Positions 9,950 through 22,400 are shown, numbered from the stretch's first letter. The stretch: 64,000 bases of DNA from Platanthera guangdongensis (GCA_039583875.1 CM077155.1:4576043-4640042), one strand, 5' to 3'. Numbers and translations: made by a program. The notes: generated by a model from the sequence alone, not told the origin.

Positions 9950-12900
9950 TATATAAAGTAAAGACATGTACAAAACCAAATTTTGTACCTGAGCGGAACA
10001 ACTCCAGATACTCGTCAAGCATAGTCTGCTCTCGTTCCCAAGAGAGCTCCTCACGACCGCAATTGTCCCATCGGACCTTGACCATCCTGATCTCTTTATT
10101 GCGTAGCCGCTTGACCTCCGAGTCCTCAATCCACACGGGCTTGACCTTTGTCGTCAACCCACTATCTACCGGCACTTGATCAACCGCGATCACTTGCGAA
10201 GGCTCTTACACCGCCTTCCGAAGCACCGAAATATGGAATACATCATGTAATTTACCAAGCTCCACTGAAAGCTTCAACCGATAGGCCGCTTCACCAACTC
10301 GCTCCAGAACCTCAAACGGCCAAGGTACCTCGGGCTTAGCTTTTTCAATCGCCGCACCCGCGAGACACCCTTGAACGGCTTGATCTTTAAGTATACATAG
10401 TCGCCCACAGCGAACTCCACGTTCCTGTGCTTGGCATTATAGTACTTCGCTTGCCGGTCCTGAGCGATAAGCAACCTCTCCCGAATGGTTCTCACCAAAG
10501 AAGTAACATCCTCCACTTCTAATCGCTTATACAACTTTGACTCACCCGTTTTAACCAAGACAACGGTGCGACATTTTCTACCATATAGGGCCTCGAATGG
10601 CGTCATTTGAATACTCGCTTGGTAGCTGTTGTTGTATGCGAACTCTACCAAATAAAGGTGGTCTTCCCACTGCTTTCCAAAATCCAAGACACACATGCGG
10701 AGCATGTCTTCCACGGTTCTATTGACCCTCTCGGTCTGCCCATCCGTTTGCGGATGGAAGGCTGTGCTAAATTTCAACTTTGTTCCCAACATTTGCTGCA
10801 CTAGCCTCCAATCATTGGACGTGAACCGCCCATCTCGGTCACTCACGATGCTGCGGGGCACACCATGAAGTCGTACTATGTTATCCACATAAAGTTTTGC
10901 CAACTTCTCCACCGGATCATCCTTCCTATGCAGAATAAAATGTAACACCTTTGTGAGCGATCAACAACCACCCAAATGGCGTCATTCCCTTTTGCGACCT
11001 TGGCAAACCGTGCACAAAGTCCATAGAGATGTCGTCAAATTTCCACTCCGGAATAGGCAAGGACTTAAGAAATCCTCCCGGCTTTTGGCATTCCGCCTTC
11101 ACTAGGGCAAGTTTGGCACTTCACTACGTATAGCGCCACATCCTTCTTCAAACCCGGCCAGCAAAACAGTTTCTTCACATCACGGTACATCTTCGTGCTC
11201 CCTGGGTGAATCGAGTACTTGGTATGGTGTGCCTCGTACAACAACTCCACCCGCAAATTGCCCACACTTGGGACGCACAGACGACGTCTTTCCAAGTAAT
11301 CCGTCCTCCATGACGAATTGGGAATTTGACCCATCCAGAGCCTCTACCATGAACTGCTTCATATGAGCATCATATCCAAAGCTGCCGAATACGATCAGCC
11401 AGGTCATATTGGACTTTAGTCCAATTCAGAACTGCTTCAGCACTTGATTGCCTATCAACACAAACAATCTCCAACGCCTCAACTCCCGCACCAACCGCTC
11501 ATCATGCACAGATAGCCAATTGGCTTGAGCTGGGGCTCGGCGACTCAACGCGTCCGCAACCGCATTCCCTTTACCAGGCACGTAGTGAATCTTGAATGTA
11601 TAGTCCCCCAGGAACTCCATCCATCTACGCTGCCGCATATTCAGATCTCTTCTGATCAATAAGATACTTCAGGCTCTTGTGATCGGTGTAGATATCAATC
11701 TTCACACCATACAAATAGTATCTCCACAGCTTCAAGGCAAAAATCACGGCCGCTAACTCCAAGTCATGGACCGGATAGTTCCTTTCATGCACTTTTAGCT
11801 GTCTCGAGCCATAAGCTATTACACTTCCGTGTTGCAGTAGCACGCACCCAAACCGCTGCCCGAAGCATCACTATAAATCTCATAGCCTTCGGTCCCACAT
11901 GGCGAACTCAGCACAGGCGCGTGGTCAACCGACACTTCAACTCCTCAAAAGCTCGCGCGCACTCCGGCGTCCAGACGAACTTATGCTCCTTCCTCGTCAA
12001 AGTAGTGAGAGGTAACGCTATCCGCGAGAAGTTCTCTACGAAGCGCCTATAATAGCGGCAAGCCCAGAAAGCTCGGACTTCCGCTACCGTAGCAAGCTCA
12101 GGCCACTCCGTATCGCAACAATCTTCGTCGGCGGATCCACAACAATACCCTCTCCACTCACTATATGACCGAAGAACGCCACTGAGGATAATCAAAACTC
12201 GCACTTCGAGAACTTGGCATATAGTTGATTCTCCTTAGCGTCTCCCAAACCAAATGAAGGTGCTTGAAGTGATCTTCTCACTTTGCGAGTACACCAAAAT
12301 ATCGTCGATGAAGACGATCACAAAATGGTCCAAGTACTCCCTGAAAGTCCTGTTCATCAAATCCATGAACATTGACGGCGCATTAGTCAGCCAAACGGCA
12401 TGACCGTAAACTCATAATGCACGTATCTCGTACTAAACGATGTCTTCGGGATATCAACTCCCTTATTCGCAGCTGATAGTACCCAGCTTGAGATCCAACT
12501 TCGAGTACACCGTCGACCCAACTAACTGATCAAAAAGATCATCAATCCGGGGGATCGGGTACTTGTTCTTCTCCGTCAACTTGTTGAGCTCCCGATAATC
12601 AATACATAGCCTCAAGCTTCCGTCCTTCTTCTTAACGAAGAGGACCGACGCGCTCCAAGGCGAAGAACTCGGGCGCATATACCCTTGCTCCAACAACTCT
12701 TGCAGTTGAACTTTCAGCTCCGTCATTTCCTTAGGCGCTAGCCGATAAGGAGATCGTGACACAGGCTTTGCACCTGCACTAGCTCAATCATAAAATCTAT
12801 CTCCCGTTGAGGCGGGGCTCCAGGAAGATCTGCGGGGAACACATCAGGGTATTCCGATACCACTGAAATACAATCCAACGCGGGCTTCGGCTTTGCAACC

Positions 12901-13335
12901 TCCACTAGTGTAAAGAACAGTTCTGCACTGGCACGAACCGCCTTCACCACCTGAAGAGCAGACATCAACAGTCTTGCTCGACCCCTTTAAGCCCGTAAAA
13001 GTTGTCTCACGACTTGCTCCCCGCTTGACTTCTTGCGACCGCAGTCAATATAGGCCTGCTGCTCCGAGAGCCAGTCCATGCCAAATATAACGTCGAACTC
13101 CACCAACGGAAGTAACGACGCCTGCAGATCGAACTCCTGATTCCCAATATGAATCTTAACATCGCAGATTCTATCCGCTCGCATCGAACACCCATTGGGC
13201 AACAACACATCCAACTTATCCTTCGCCATCGAAGAAGGGACTCGATGCGTGATATAAATCTTTCGGACAAGAAGTATTGTGAAGCTCCCGTATCGAAGAG
13301 TGCTCGTGCCGGATTTTCACAAATCAATACAAATC
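9950..13335 (-). pseudogene. Gypsy-1 pol (protease, RT, RNase H, integrase, chromodomain), frameshifted
   Basis: Minus-strand pieces in several frames. Protease with ALFDTGAS (about 13300). RT with [39 protein letters not shown] and VYSKLDLK (about 12470-12760). RNase H with [10 protein letters not shown] (about 11690) and DALSRR (about 11545). Integrase with [11 protein letters not shown] and [11 protein letters not shown] (about 10730-10830). A chromodomain near 9950-10140 has [18 protein letters not shown]. Single-base gaps break it repeatedly; near 12385-12400 one base is missing against gypsy-3. The RT catalytic FIDD box falls in a broken stretch near 12300. It cannot make a full polyprotein. 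Confidence 0.9.
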
Positions 13336-13411
13336 CTAAACAAACAGTGGTTAAGTAACATGTGCATAACAAGTATTTAAAGAAATTGACTTGCTATAAA
13401 TTAAACTGTAC
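13336..13411 (-). other. Gypsy-1 putative intron between gag and pol (76 bp)
   Basis: On the minus strand the Gag frame reads ATGGTGACAG, then GTACAG..., and the interval ends TGTTTGTTTAG before GATTTGTATTG. Removing 76 bp makes Gly from the split codon G|GA and joins the frame to the protease, giving VTG|FVLI, as in uninterrupted relatives. If kept, the Gag frame stops at TAA a few bases into the interval. A CTTAAC branch-point candidate lies about 20 bases before the acceptor. Gypsy-3 has the same feature. Confidence 0.65.
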
Positions 13412-14556
13412 CTGTCACCATATTAGCCTGTTTGATGGCCTCCTGTTGGCCAAGATTATAGACCCTTGGTTGGGCCGGAGCATAATGGGATGCGGTCGAC
13501 TCCACCGTCTTGCCCTTCTCTTCATAAGTCGCTCTCCTCTCGGCCTTCTCTCGGACTTAGGACGTCCGCTCCAATAATCGCGGGCAAAGTGCCCCGTCTT
13601 TCCACAAGTAAAACATGCAACCGGGGTCCGACTCGTAGTCGCCCAGAAGCACCAGAAGGAGCTGGACCCGAAGTCCCATGCTTCTTAAAGAATCTTCGAT
13701 AGCCGGACTTTGAAGTAGTCGACACTTTGAATTCAGACTTCTTGTCACCCAAACTTTTCTTTGTTTGTACATTCTTCATGTCCTTCTCCAAGGACCGAGC
13801 AGTGTTGACCAAGGTTAAAAAACCCTGCGTCATCGGCCCCGAGAGTAGTAATCTCAACTCATCTCTCAAGCCTTCGTAGAATCGATTCATTTTGCGCTCC
13901 TCATCCACAATAGTGGAGCTATCATATCGACTCAAACGAGTGAACTCATGGAGATATTCATCCACGCTCTTCTCACCCTGAACCAACTTCAGAATTCGTT
14001 CTCCATCGAAATCCTCTGAGTAGAAGGGAGGTATCTTGCTAAGAACAATCCCGAGAACTCTTCCATCGGGACGTCTGTAAGTTGTCTACCTCTCAAATGA
14101 TGCAGCTCCAAACCTTCCCACCATAATCTCGCTTCACCGTCCAAAAGGAACGTAGCAATGGTGGTCATTTGCCACTCCTCCGACTCCGTTGCTGTCATGA
14201 CTCTCTTCACCCTGGAGAGCCAGTCTTCAGCTTGAGATGAGGTTCCCAACCCGAGAATACAGGAGGATTAAAGTTCATTACATGCTTAAGCTATCTCTCG
14301 GTTGCCCTCCTTGGCACACCGGTTCCACAACCACTTGCTCCACTCTCCTCGGCTCAGCCTCTTGAAGAGGTTCCTGCTCCATCGCAGGAGCAGGCTGCTG
14401 CGTTTGCCTTGCAGGCTGCGCATTTATCACGACCAACACAGCTTCAACCACCAATCGTATGTTCTCAGCCGATAGAGGTGTTGCAGGAGCAACATATGGT
14501 GCACTGCTAGCCTTAGAAACTCGACGTTCCGACGACCCAACACCACTTCTGGTCAC
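13412..14556 (-). pseudogene. Gypsy-1 gag, frameshifted
   Basis: Starts at 14556 with MTRSGVGSSERR, matching the gypsy-3 Gag start [13 protein letters not shown]. The retrotransposon-gag core is in pieces: [20 protein letters not shown], then FLLDGEARLWWEG (13990-14250), then [17 protein letters not shown] (13870-13960). A zinc knuckle at about 13578-13620 reads CFTCGKTGHFARDY in one frame, so the last Cys of the CCHC box has become Tyr. Frame breaks near 14250 and 13987 and in the knuckle region make it non-functional as it stands. Gag normally forms the particle and binds the RNA. Confidence 0.88.
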
Positions 14557-14768
14557 CTATAGTGGTACAAAACACGTTTTAAGCGACCAAATAAAATTGC
14601 AAACAACAATTATAGGAACACGCAGGTTCCTCAAGCACGTGTATTTTCATTCCTATGTGGACATTCATGAGTTCTTTTACTGTTATAACGATGAGGCACA
14701 CAATGTGCTCACCACCCCTTAAAAGAATTCGCCCACGAATTCATTTTAAGCCCGACCAAAATCAATAG

Positions 14769-14778
14769 TCTGATACCA
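14769..14778 (-). promoter_or_regulatory. Gypsy-1 primer binding site (initiator-Met tRNA)
   Basis: The minus strand reads TGGTATCAGA, the complement of the 3' end of plant initiator-Met tRNA, a few bases inside the right (5') LTR. Confidence 0.8.
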
Positions 14779-14781
14779 AAT

Positions 14782-15302
14782 TATAACACCCCTTATCCGT
14801 CGCATAGCATATAGCAGTAGGTCCGGCGGGGCCCGACGCCATATATTACAGACAGACCGGGTGGTTACTCATGGAAACCATCCAACCAATCATAACGTCC
14901 TACACAGAGCATACTAGCGGAAGAATATTAATAAGTTGTAACAAAGAACCCAACACTAAAGCAGAATTTTCACTAATACAAAATAGGAATGTTATACATA
15001 AACAGTACAAGCCTTAAGGCCTTACAAAACGGTTCACTTGATATTACATGATTTACAAACCATGGCACGCAGACGGTCATACATGAATAAAAACGGTAAA
15101 CACTTCCAATTATGCCTTCGAGGGCGGCTTCGCACATTGGGCTTTAGCCGCTATTGACCGCTAGGTCCAGCAGCACCTGCAAGCAACAAACCACCGCACG
15201 GTGGCAAACAAGGCAACAGTCAGCAATGCTGACCAAATTATAACGATCCCGCCCCAACTCGGGCGGCGATGCTCCTTCCCTGCATTTCATAAGCATAAGC
15301 GA

Positions 15303-15334
<32 letters not shown>

Positions 15335-17095
15335 CCATTTCATCACAGACGTTGGCTCGCACGGCCACACGCCCCGTGCTCTCAGGGCACATTCTCGGTG
15401 AACCGGTCCATGTCACGTCAATTAAAGCCATAGACATTCCGGACTCACCACCGCCACTTTGACGGTCAAACCTATGAGCAATTTGTCTTCGGCATGAGTC
15501 ACGACAATTTAAGCCATAGACCGCCGAAGACTCTCATCTATGCCAACGGCAAGTGCCACGTAACTTTAGATCTCTTTAGCCCGAACGACATAGAAGTGGG
15601 TACAGTTCCATCTAACCCGTGCTCACGTCGCAACGACAATTTAAGCCATTTGCGCGGGTCAAACTTCTCCCGAGTCCCATTTTCGTCACACAATTTCACA
15701 TAACCCGGTTATGTTCAAGTTGGCTCTCAGGCCTCCAAGTTGGCAAGATCACGCATCCGCCCAGTTTTCCGGGTGCACCTTTGGGTTAATCCCCAAGGCT
15801 CCCTGTTGCAATCTACCTTGTAGAAAACCCGAAAAACAACCAATAACACCGAGTATTCTCGGCATTATGCAATGCAACATCACGATCCAGACAACATGTC
15901 CGGGTAGGCTTCACACATCATGCCTATGTCCGTTCTCGCTTACGACTCTAAACAACGGGGAATTCACATATCTACCCGAAGGAACACCTCCAACTCACCG
16001 CAAACTCGCGAGAGCGGGCTTCTATGCAAAGAAGGAGAGCTACTCATGCTCAAGAAGAGAATCGTTACCCTAGCGTTCTCTTTGGCGCCATGGAAAAGTA
16101 AGCGGATGAAAGCACCGCACTAGCTTTGCCTCCGTGGATCCGGAGTCGGCTCACGATTCGGAGCTTCGAAGCTCCTCCAATGGCCGGATCTAGCTTCTTC
16201 TTCCTTCCTTGGCTCTCCTCTCTTTCTAAGATTTAGAAAGACAACCACTCATGAAAAGTGAGGGTTTCTAAGGCCCAATCCCGGGTATATCCCTTCAGAA
16301 ACAACCCCAGCCGTTGGATCATCAATTAAAGAAAATAACGGCTTTGATTCGAGACTGAAATGCCCAATCTGGACCGCACACGGCCTGACACACGCCCGTG
16401 TCCAGGGCCGTGTGCCTCATTCGGCGTCAAAATCGGCTCGTCTGGAAACAACACACAGGGTATCGAACACGCCCGTGTTTGACCTGACACGCCCGTGTTC
16501 CACCTGACACGGCCGTGTGGCCGGCCGTGTATCCCCATCGTTTTTCCCCGAAAACAACCCGAGCACTGCACGGGTTCTAGGACACGCCCGTGTCCTTGCC
16601 CGTGTCACCTCAACACGCCTGGGCTCCAGGCCGTGTACACGGTCTCGACACTCGACACTTCGTCGAGCGAAGATCGTCGACCCGACAACACGACCTTGGA
16701 CATGCCCGTGTCCTAGGCCGTGTGCCTTGTCTCGACACAACCTCGAGCAAAATGTCGACTCCCCGGGACGAGTGTCGACACGGGTCGACACGCCCTGCGA
16801 CACGCCCGTGTCGCAGGCCGTGTGCCATGTCTCGACACTTCGTCGAACGCAGAGTGTCGACTTCGCGGGCTAAGTGTCGACACGGGTCGACACGCCCTGC
16901 GACACGCCCGTGTCGCAGGCTGTGTGCCCAGTCTCGACACAATGTCGAGCTCAAAAATGTCGACTCCCCGGCTGAGTGTCGACACAAGATTGAGAAGCCC
17001 GGGGACACGCCGTGTCCCAGGCCGTGTGCCTGCAGCAGAACCCAAAACTGGCCCAAAACGGTCCCCGTCGCTCTTTTGAGTTTCGGGGCGTTACA
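14782..17095 (-). repeat. Gypsy-1 right LTR (5' LTR)
   Basis: 2314 bp. It starts TATAACACC, a change from TGTAACACC in the left LTR, and ends GTTACA. The TA microsatellite is longer here (about 15303-15332). The hairpin array is at about 16380-17030, with one unit carrying an extra 12 bp relative to the left LTR. Confidence 0.88.
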
Positions 17096-17260
17096 GATTA
17101 TATGGGAGCGGAAGCTGGGGGTATAGCGCTGATTAATAGTCAGCTTATAAGCTGTATTAAAATAATTACTTATTTAAAATCTGCAAAAATAAACAAAAAT
17201 TTTGTAGCTATTGCTTTTTAAAAATTGCTTACACATCATCATAAGCTCTACCAAACAGAG

Positions 17261-17750
17261 CCATAGGTCATGATTTCAGAATTTATTTTTCACTTTAGAT
17301 TGATATCAAAACAAGGTTATTTATTAAAAGGTTAAGACATTGATTAATCATGATCTTGATTAACGGCTGAGGGGCCGAGGTGCGCCGGAGCCGGCGGCCA
17401 TCGTGGCACACACGTGCGAGAATTGGCAGCGCGTGCGCGTACGAGGGTGGGTGGGCTTTGTTTCGTCTGCGCTTTCGGGGTGATTTGAACCTTTTGAGTG
17501 GACGCAGCTCACACATGCTGTTCATGTATAAAATTTCTGACCGCCCAAGCCGTCAGAGCAAAAGCCAACTACAGCAACATTGCTGATCTGGCAAGCCGAC
17601 AGTCCTGTCCGCACAGGCCGCGCGGACAGGTCGCCAAGTCCACCACATTCACTTCATGATTTTCAACAGTTTACTGGATCGGGTCACTTGCTTGCGTGTT
17701 TTGGTCGAAATACTGATTTGGCTCGGAAATCTTTATGAAAACCAGTCAAT
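17261..17750 (+). other. Upstream DNA of the SFH gene
   Basis: No gene is visible. GC-rich at 17360-17480, with a TATA-like GTATAAAA at 17526-17533. At about 17590-17673 the text (GGACAGGTCGCCAAGTCC..., ending TTCAACA) resembles the end of the copia-1 LTR and may be a remnant of that family. Promoter activity is only a possibility. Confidence 0.3.
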
Positions 17751-17752
17751 GC

Positions 17753-18168
17753 TCATGTTCTCTTTGATTGAGCTTTGCTACGAAAGAGGGCACTGAGGTG
17801 CAACATGAGATTTTTCCGTCGAGAGAAGCGCCGGCAAGCTCGATCAACCAAACCCCAGGAATCGCGGAAGCTACAGGAAAAACAGTGGATGCTCGGCACG
17901 GCATCGGGATCGCCGTCAATCTGCCCGCCGACGTCAACACGCGAGCTAATGTCGCCGTTGAAGTGGATTCCGATCGTGGCGAAGTGGCTGGGTTTTGCTT
18001 CGGGCAACTGTTCATCTTCTCACTCTTGTTGTTTGTGCGATTCCTTGAAGGAACCGTCTTGAAATAAATGTAAGTTTTTTTTCTAATTATAAATAAAAAA
18101 TAGATGAGGAAAACGACTATATATATATATATTTTTTTTCCGGTGAGGTGGAATGGGTGGATTGGCAT
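17753..18168. other. Unassigned block with overlapping open frames
   Basis: Four overlapping frames are open on both strands through 17753-18067. None gives a protein I recognise and none has a clear gene context, so none is called. The block is GC-richer than its flanks and ends in a (TA)n run near 18119-18131. It could be an upstream part of the SFH locus or a captured fragment. Confidence 0.2.
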
Positions 18169-19444
18169 GCATTTCGGCGAAGCACCGCCGGCACGCGTTC
18201 GCCGGAGACTCCGTCAAAGTTGTGTTTTTTTTATAATAAACCTCTTGTCATCTCACATTCCTCTTTCTGTACCTTTCTCCTCCCTCATTTCTACGGATTA
18301 CAGTCGTGTAGCCCTCGCTGTCGTCCTTTGCGCGGATTTTATGGCCATTTAAGCCGGTTGTATCTTGAGTCTTGACTTCCGTCCTTCACCTCTTCCTTGC
18401 CTGGCTGTTTTCCAGCCAAGATATTTTTTTTCTCCTTATTTTTCTGCTTCATCAACCCTCCTTCGTTGTATTGATCTTTATTTTCTCGGTTTTCAGCCCC
18501 ACTGCAGCCTTAAGTCTCCTGGTTTTCTTCCTCCTCATCTTCCACTTCTCTCTCTCTATCTATATATATTATTTTGTACAGGGGGGAAAGAGGAGGGAAA
18601 GAAAAAGACATTGTTTTTTGGGGGTTTCAGCTAATTTCTCAGCACCATTTTCATCTTCTTGTTATTTCAACGGTCTTTGTAAAATCTTGGGTTATTTTGG
18701 ACGAAATTGAAGCCTCCTAGTTGGAATTGAAGGTATAATTGTAATGAAATTGATTTCAAATTTTAATTTTAAGACCTCAATTTTTCCAACCTAATTTGTT
18801 TTTTCTTGTAAGTTCGTGATGTTTTGGGCATATTTATGAAGGTGGCATGTTATTTTCTTAAGTTTTCAACACCATTGCATGAGAGAAGGAAAGAGGAAGA
18901 GGGAAAGAAAAGGCATTGTTTTATTTTTTGGAATTTCAGCTAATTTCTCAGCACTGCTTTCTTCCCCTTGTTATTACTACGTGTTTTGTAAAATCTTGGG
19001 TTATTTTGGACGAAATTGAAGCTTCGTAGTTGGATTTGAAGCCTCCTAGTTGGAATTGAAGGTCTAATTGTATTGAAAATGATTTCAAATGTTAATTTTT
19101 AGACCTCAATTCTTCCAAACTATTTTTTTTCTTCTTATATGCTGGTGATGTTTTGCGCATATCTATGAAGGTGCCATGCTATTTTCTTAAGTTTTCAAGA
19201 CCATTGCATGAGAGAAGGACATCGAGGGACTTTTCTGTTTGAGTTTCTTGTGTAAACTAATTTTAATCTGAGATTAATAGTAATCTTACGCTTTCCCAAT
19301 CAATGCCTCCGAGATCTTTTCAGTTTTTCTGATAAATTTGTGAAATTTTAACATCGTTTTTAAGTGACCAGGGTAGTTTCATCTAATCTCTCAACACCAC
19401 TTTCCCTTCTTGTTTTCTGCAGGTTAAATTCGCAACCAGACATC
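18169..19444 (+). promoter_or_regulatory. SFH 5' region: pyrimidine-rich leader and probable leader intron
   Basis: C/T-rich stretches (18255-18300 and 18500-18560) are typical of plant 5' leaders. A splice acceptor TTTTCTGCAG ends at 19422, 22 bases before the chosen ATG, so the leader probably contains an intron. Candidate donors GAAG|GTATAA (18733) and GAAG|GTCTAA (19062) lie in the two copies of a tandem duplication. The transcription start is not determined. Confidence 0.45.
18590..19222 (+). repeat. Tandem duplication of about 310 bp in the SFH leader
   Basis: Unit 1 (about 18590-18898) and unit 2 (about 18899-19222) share GAGGGAAAGAAAA, TCAGCTAATTTCTCAGCAC, AAATCTTGGGTTATTTTGGA, GGAATTGAAGGT and CCATTGCATGAGAGAAGGA in the same order, with a period of 309 bp. 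Unit 2 also has about 20 extra bases (TCGTAGTTGGATTTGAAGCC), itself a small duplication. Confidence 0.88.
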
Positions 19445-22400
19445 ATGAGTGAGGTGCACTCAGGGAGTCTTGACCGATTAGGCATGCCGGGTACATAGAA
19501 TCAAGAAGAAAAATAATATGTTCTTTTAAAACAATCTGAGATTTTTGGTTTGTTCTAAACTTAAATATCAAATTTTCAGGGCTTGATGAGTCAAAAATGG
19601 GATCATTTAAGAAAAAATCCATGAACAACTCAAACAGATTCAAGCATTCAATCAATAAAAGAGGGAGGAGAAGCAGCCGGGTCATCTCTGTGTCCTTCGA
19701 GGATGACCGTGATGCCGAGGAGATGCAAGCCGTTGACGCTTTCAGACAAATTCTCATCTTGGAGGAGATGCTCCCCTCAAAACATGATGATTATTATATG
19801 ATGCTCAGGTTATTCAGATACACTACATAATTTATTTTAAGGTCATTTATCGTGATCACCCCTCTAGCTTCACATCATTACAGGGGCCTCCCCTCTATCT
19901 TTCAAGTTTTCCTTAATCTCACCTATAAGTTTACATTGTTAACATACATGTACAAAGAAACTCTTGCGTTGTGCAGGAATTTTAACAATGCAAACTTAGA
20001 GGAGAGGTTTTTGTTAATTTGAAAGTTCATTAATTATATAAAGATAGAGAAATTTTTTTCATATTTCTTTATTTTATTAGCACCGGGCTGCCCATGCAAA
20101 AAACTTTGCAGGGTAAGGTTAGCCTATATTTCACCCTTATGGTGGGACCCTTCTCCGCATCCTCATTGCGTGGAGGAAATTTTCTGTACACGCTGCGTAT
20201 ACAGAGGATTCTGCTTGACCTTTTTTTTTACAAAAATACAGCTGTAACGACATTTACAATTGTAAGTAAACTGTATTTTTAGTTGTAAATAGACTGCATT
20301 TTCAGTTGTAAATTACAGTTGTAAAGTAGTTCAAAAAATTCACTTTTTTACAACTGTATTTTCACCCCAAAGTTTATACATATGAGTACTTAAAATGACG
20401 GTAAAAATACATTGATCAATATTCCGTGACTTTGTGGATTTCCCGCATGATCTTCCATATATGCTCAGCATATATAAAATTTGAGCCACTGCGTGGGGAT
20501 GCTTTGTGCACAAGGTTGCCCTTTTTATTCCTTTATTTTATTAGCATCTTTGGCATATATTGCTAGAAATAGTTCTTTTTTGGCAAAATAGCCAATTTGG
20601 TCTCTTAATTATAGGTCTTTTAAGTTAACACATATTCAGATAACAATGACCACATAGCAGCAACCACATTCCAGATGCAAGAAACTAAAAAATAGTAATT
20701 TTGAAACTAATTTCAGATATGCAAATGTTGCAAGAAACCCCAATCGATTACAGATGCAAGAAACTAATTTCGATGTAGGGAAACTCCATTTGACTACACA
20801 TGCAAAATCTGAGAGCTCTTGGTGAGTACATTTTTTTCACTTAAATCAATCCTAAAGAAGCCCAAACACTAGGGTAGAGATGATTTCAACTTGTGGTGGT
20901 GGACTATAGAGAAAGGGATTCCGGTGACATTTACCTGCTGGCTCCAACCAAAACCAGAAAAGGCGAGAAGGCGACGGCGAGAAGTGAGAGATTCCGGCTC
21001 TGGCGACGGGGAGAGGTGAGGTTTTTCTCCTCTCGGAACGAGCACCCAATGGCTGGGTAGCATGGAAATGATGCTTGATTCATTTCACCGTTGGGTTACC
21101 TAACAGAAATGATGAAAAAGGACTTATTTGAAATTAGGTGAAAGCTAATGGACTCATTTGAACCAAATGAAACTTAGAACTGAAAGGGTAGTCAACTTCC
21201 TGATGTAGGGTAGGCTCGTGGTGCACGGAGACTAAGACTCTAAGTGCGGGTGCGAGAAACACACTAATGCAATGCTAAATGCAATGTGACTGTCGGATAA
21301 CGACAACAATTATTATAAGAAATGAAGTGGAGGGGAGAGGAATGGCCGGCTAGGGCTAGGAAACCCTTGGGGTGGCCGGTTTTGGGAAGGGGAAAGGGGC
21401 GGTGGGGCTGTAGCTTTGGCTGCAGGCCGACGGCTTCTCTAAGGAGGAGGGGGGGGGGAATTAGGGCCGGCGGATGGGGAAAGGCTGGGCGGCGGTCCAG
21501 CAGCAACCAGCGAGTTTGGGTGGGGCTTTGGGGTGTTTTCCAACGGTGGAGAAGAGGGGAAGAAGGTGGAAATTGATGGAGGGGGGTAGGGTTTACCTTG
21601 GGGGGAAGTTTGGCGGCCTAGGAGTCGTCACCTAGGGTTCCACGACGTCGGCACCGAAGAGGGATCGCTGGAATCCGGGAAAGCCTTTCTCCAAATTTAA
21701 CAATGACTGAATTCAGCCACTCTACATCCTATTTATAATCAAAGAGAAGCTAGGACATCCCCCATCAACGACTATGATTGGCCGGTGGGTTCGCCCATAG
21801 AATACATCAAAATAAAACTGAAAAAAATCAAGTAATATAGTTTTTTTGGCTCGCGACGACGTCCCGGACGCAACCGCGGAGTCCGATCGGCGATCCAATC
21901 AAGTCTTCCTACGCGAATACATGTATGTCGGTCCCGCCTTGCGACGAACCCCTCCAGGTGCATCTGATGGTTCCCCATCAACTTCCCCCGACTGAGAAGC
22001 CTTCATCTCCGATGAATGGAGATGATCATACTGATGTCGAAGTCCGGGGGCGAGCCGATCGAGCTCTGCCGGTAGTATCCAAGTGTCGTCAGTGTCAGGG
22101 CGGCCCCGCCAATGTACCAGGTAGCGGCAACGCGGTCCGTCCGAGGTGGGAACAAACTGGTGGGATCTGATATCCGTGATGCTTTCATCTCTCGCCTCTC
22201 GGAAGGTGGATCCCGGTGCGATCGGTGGTGCCTGCGGTGGAACCAAAGGGGATGACGTCCCGGGTGGGTGGGCGACAACATTGAGTGAATCAGGATGTCC
22301 ATCAGATGGTGGTGATGTGTGAGGGTGGTATGGTAGCGACAGTGGGGGCGGGGGTTGCTGGGCATCTCCACTGTTCGGGTCCACATACTCATGAGGTTCA

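Larger units (their letters stand above)
7618..17095 (-). mobile_element. Gypsy-1: decayed Tekay-like chromovirus (Ty3/gypsy)
   Basis: A full-length but inactive LTR retrotransposon transcribed on the minus strand. It has two LTRs (7618-9914 and 14782-17095), a 5-bp target duplication GATTA, an initiator-Met primer site next to the right LTR and a purine tract next to the left LTR. The order on the minus strand is gag, protease, reverse transcriptase, RNase H, integrase, chromodomain, as in chromoviruses. The coding region is broken by many single-base indels. The LTRs differ by numerous substitutions and small indels, so it is older than gypsy-3, to which it is related in both protein and LTR sequence. 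Clade Tekay/Del is inferred from domain order and the C-terminal chromodomain. Confidence 0.9.
6627..17260. mobile_element. Non-autonomous DNA transposon split by gypsy-1
   Basis: The ends are inverted repeats of about 27 bp: CTCTGTTTGG followed by GAGAACTTATGATGATG at 6627-6653, and its near-complement at 17234-17260. Removing gypsy-1 and one GATTA copy leaves about 1.15 kb. The left part (6654-7612) is low-complexity, with repeats of GCGAGAGA and CAAACCAGAAG; the right part (17101-17233) is AT-rich with AGCTTATAAGCT. No transposase was found. The target duplication at the outer ends is not clear. The superfamily is not assigned. Confidence 0.55.

Noticed and set aside
17753..18168. Candidate gene with several open frames
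   Set aside because: Frames overlap on both strands and none is recognisable; kept only as an unassigned block.
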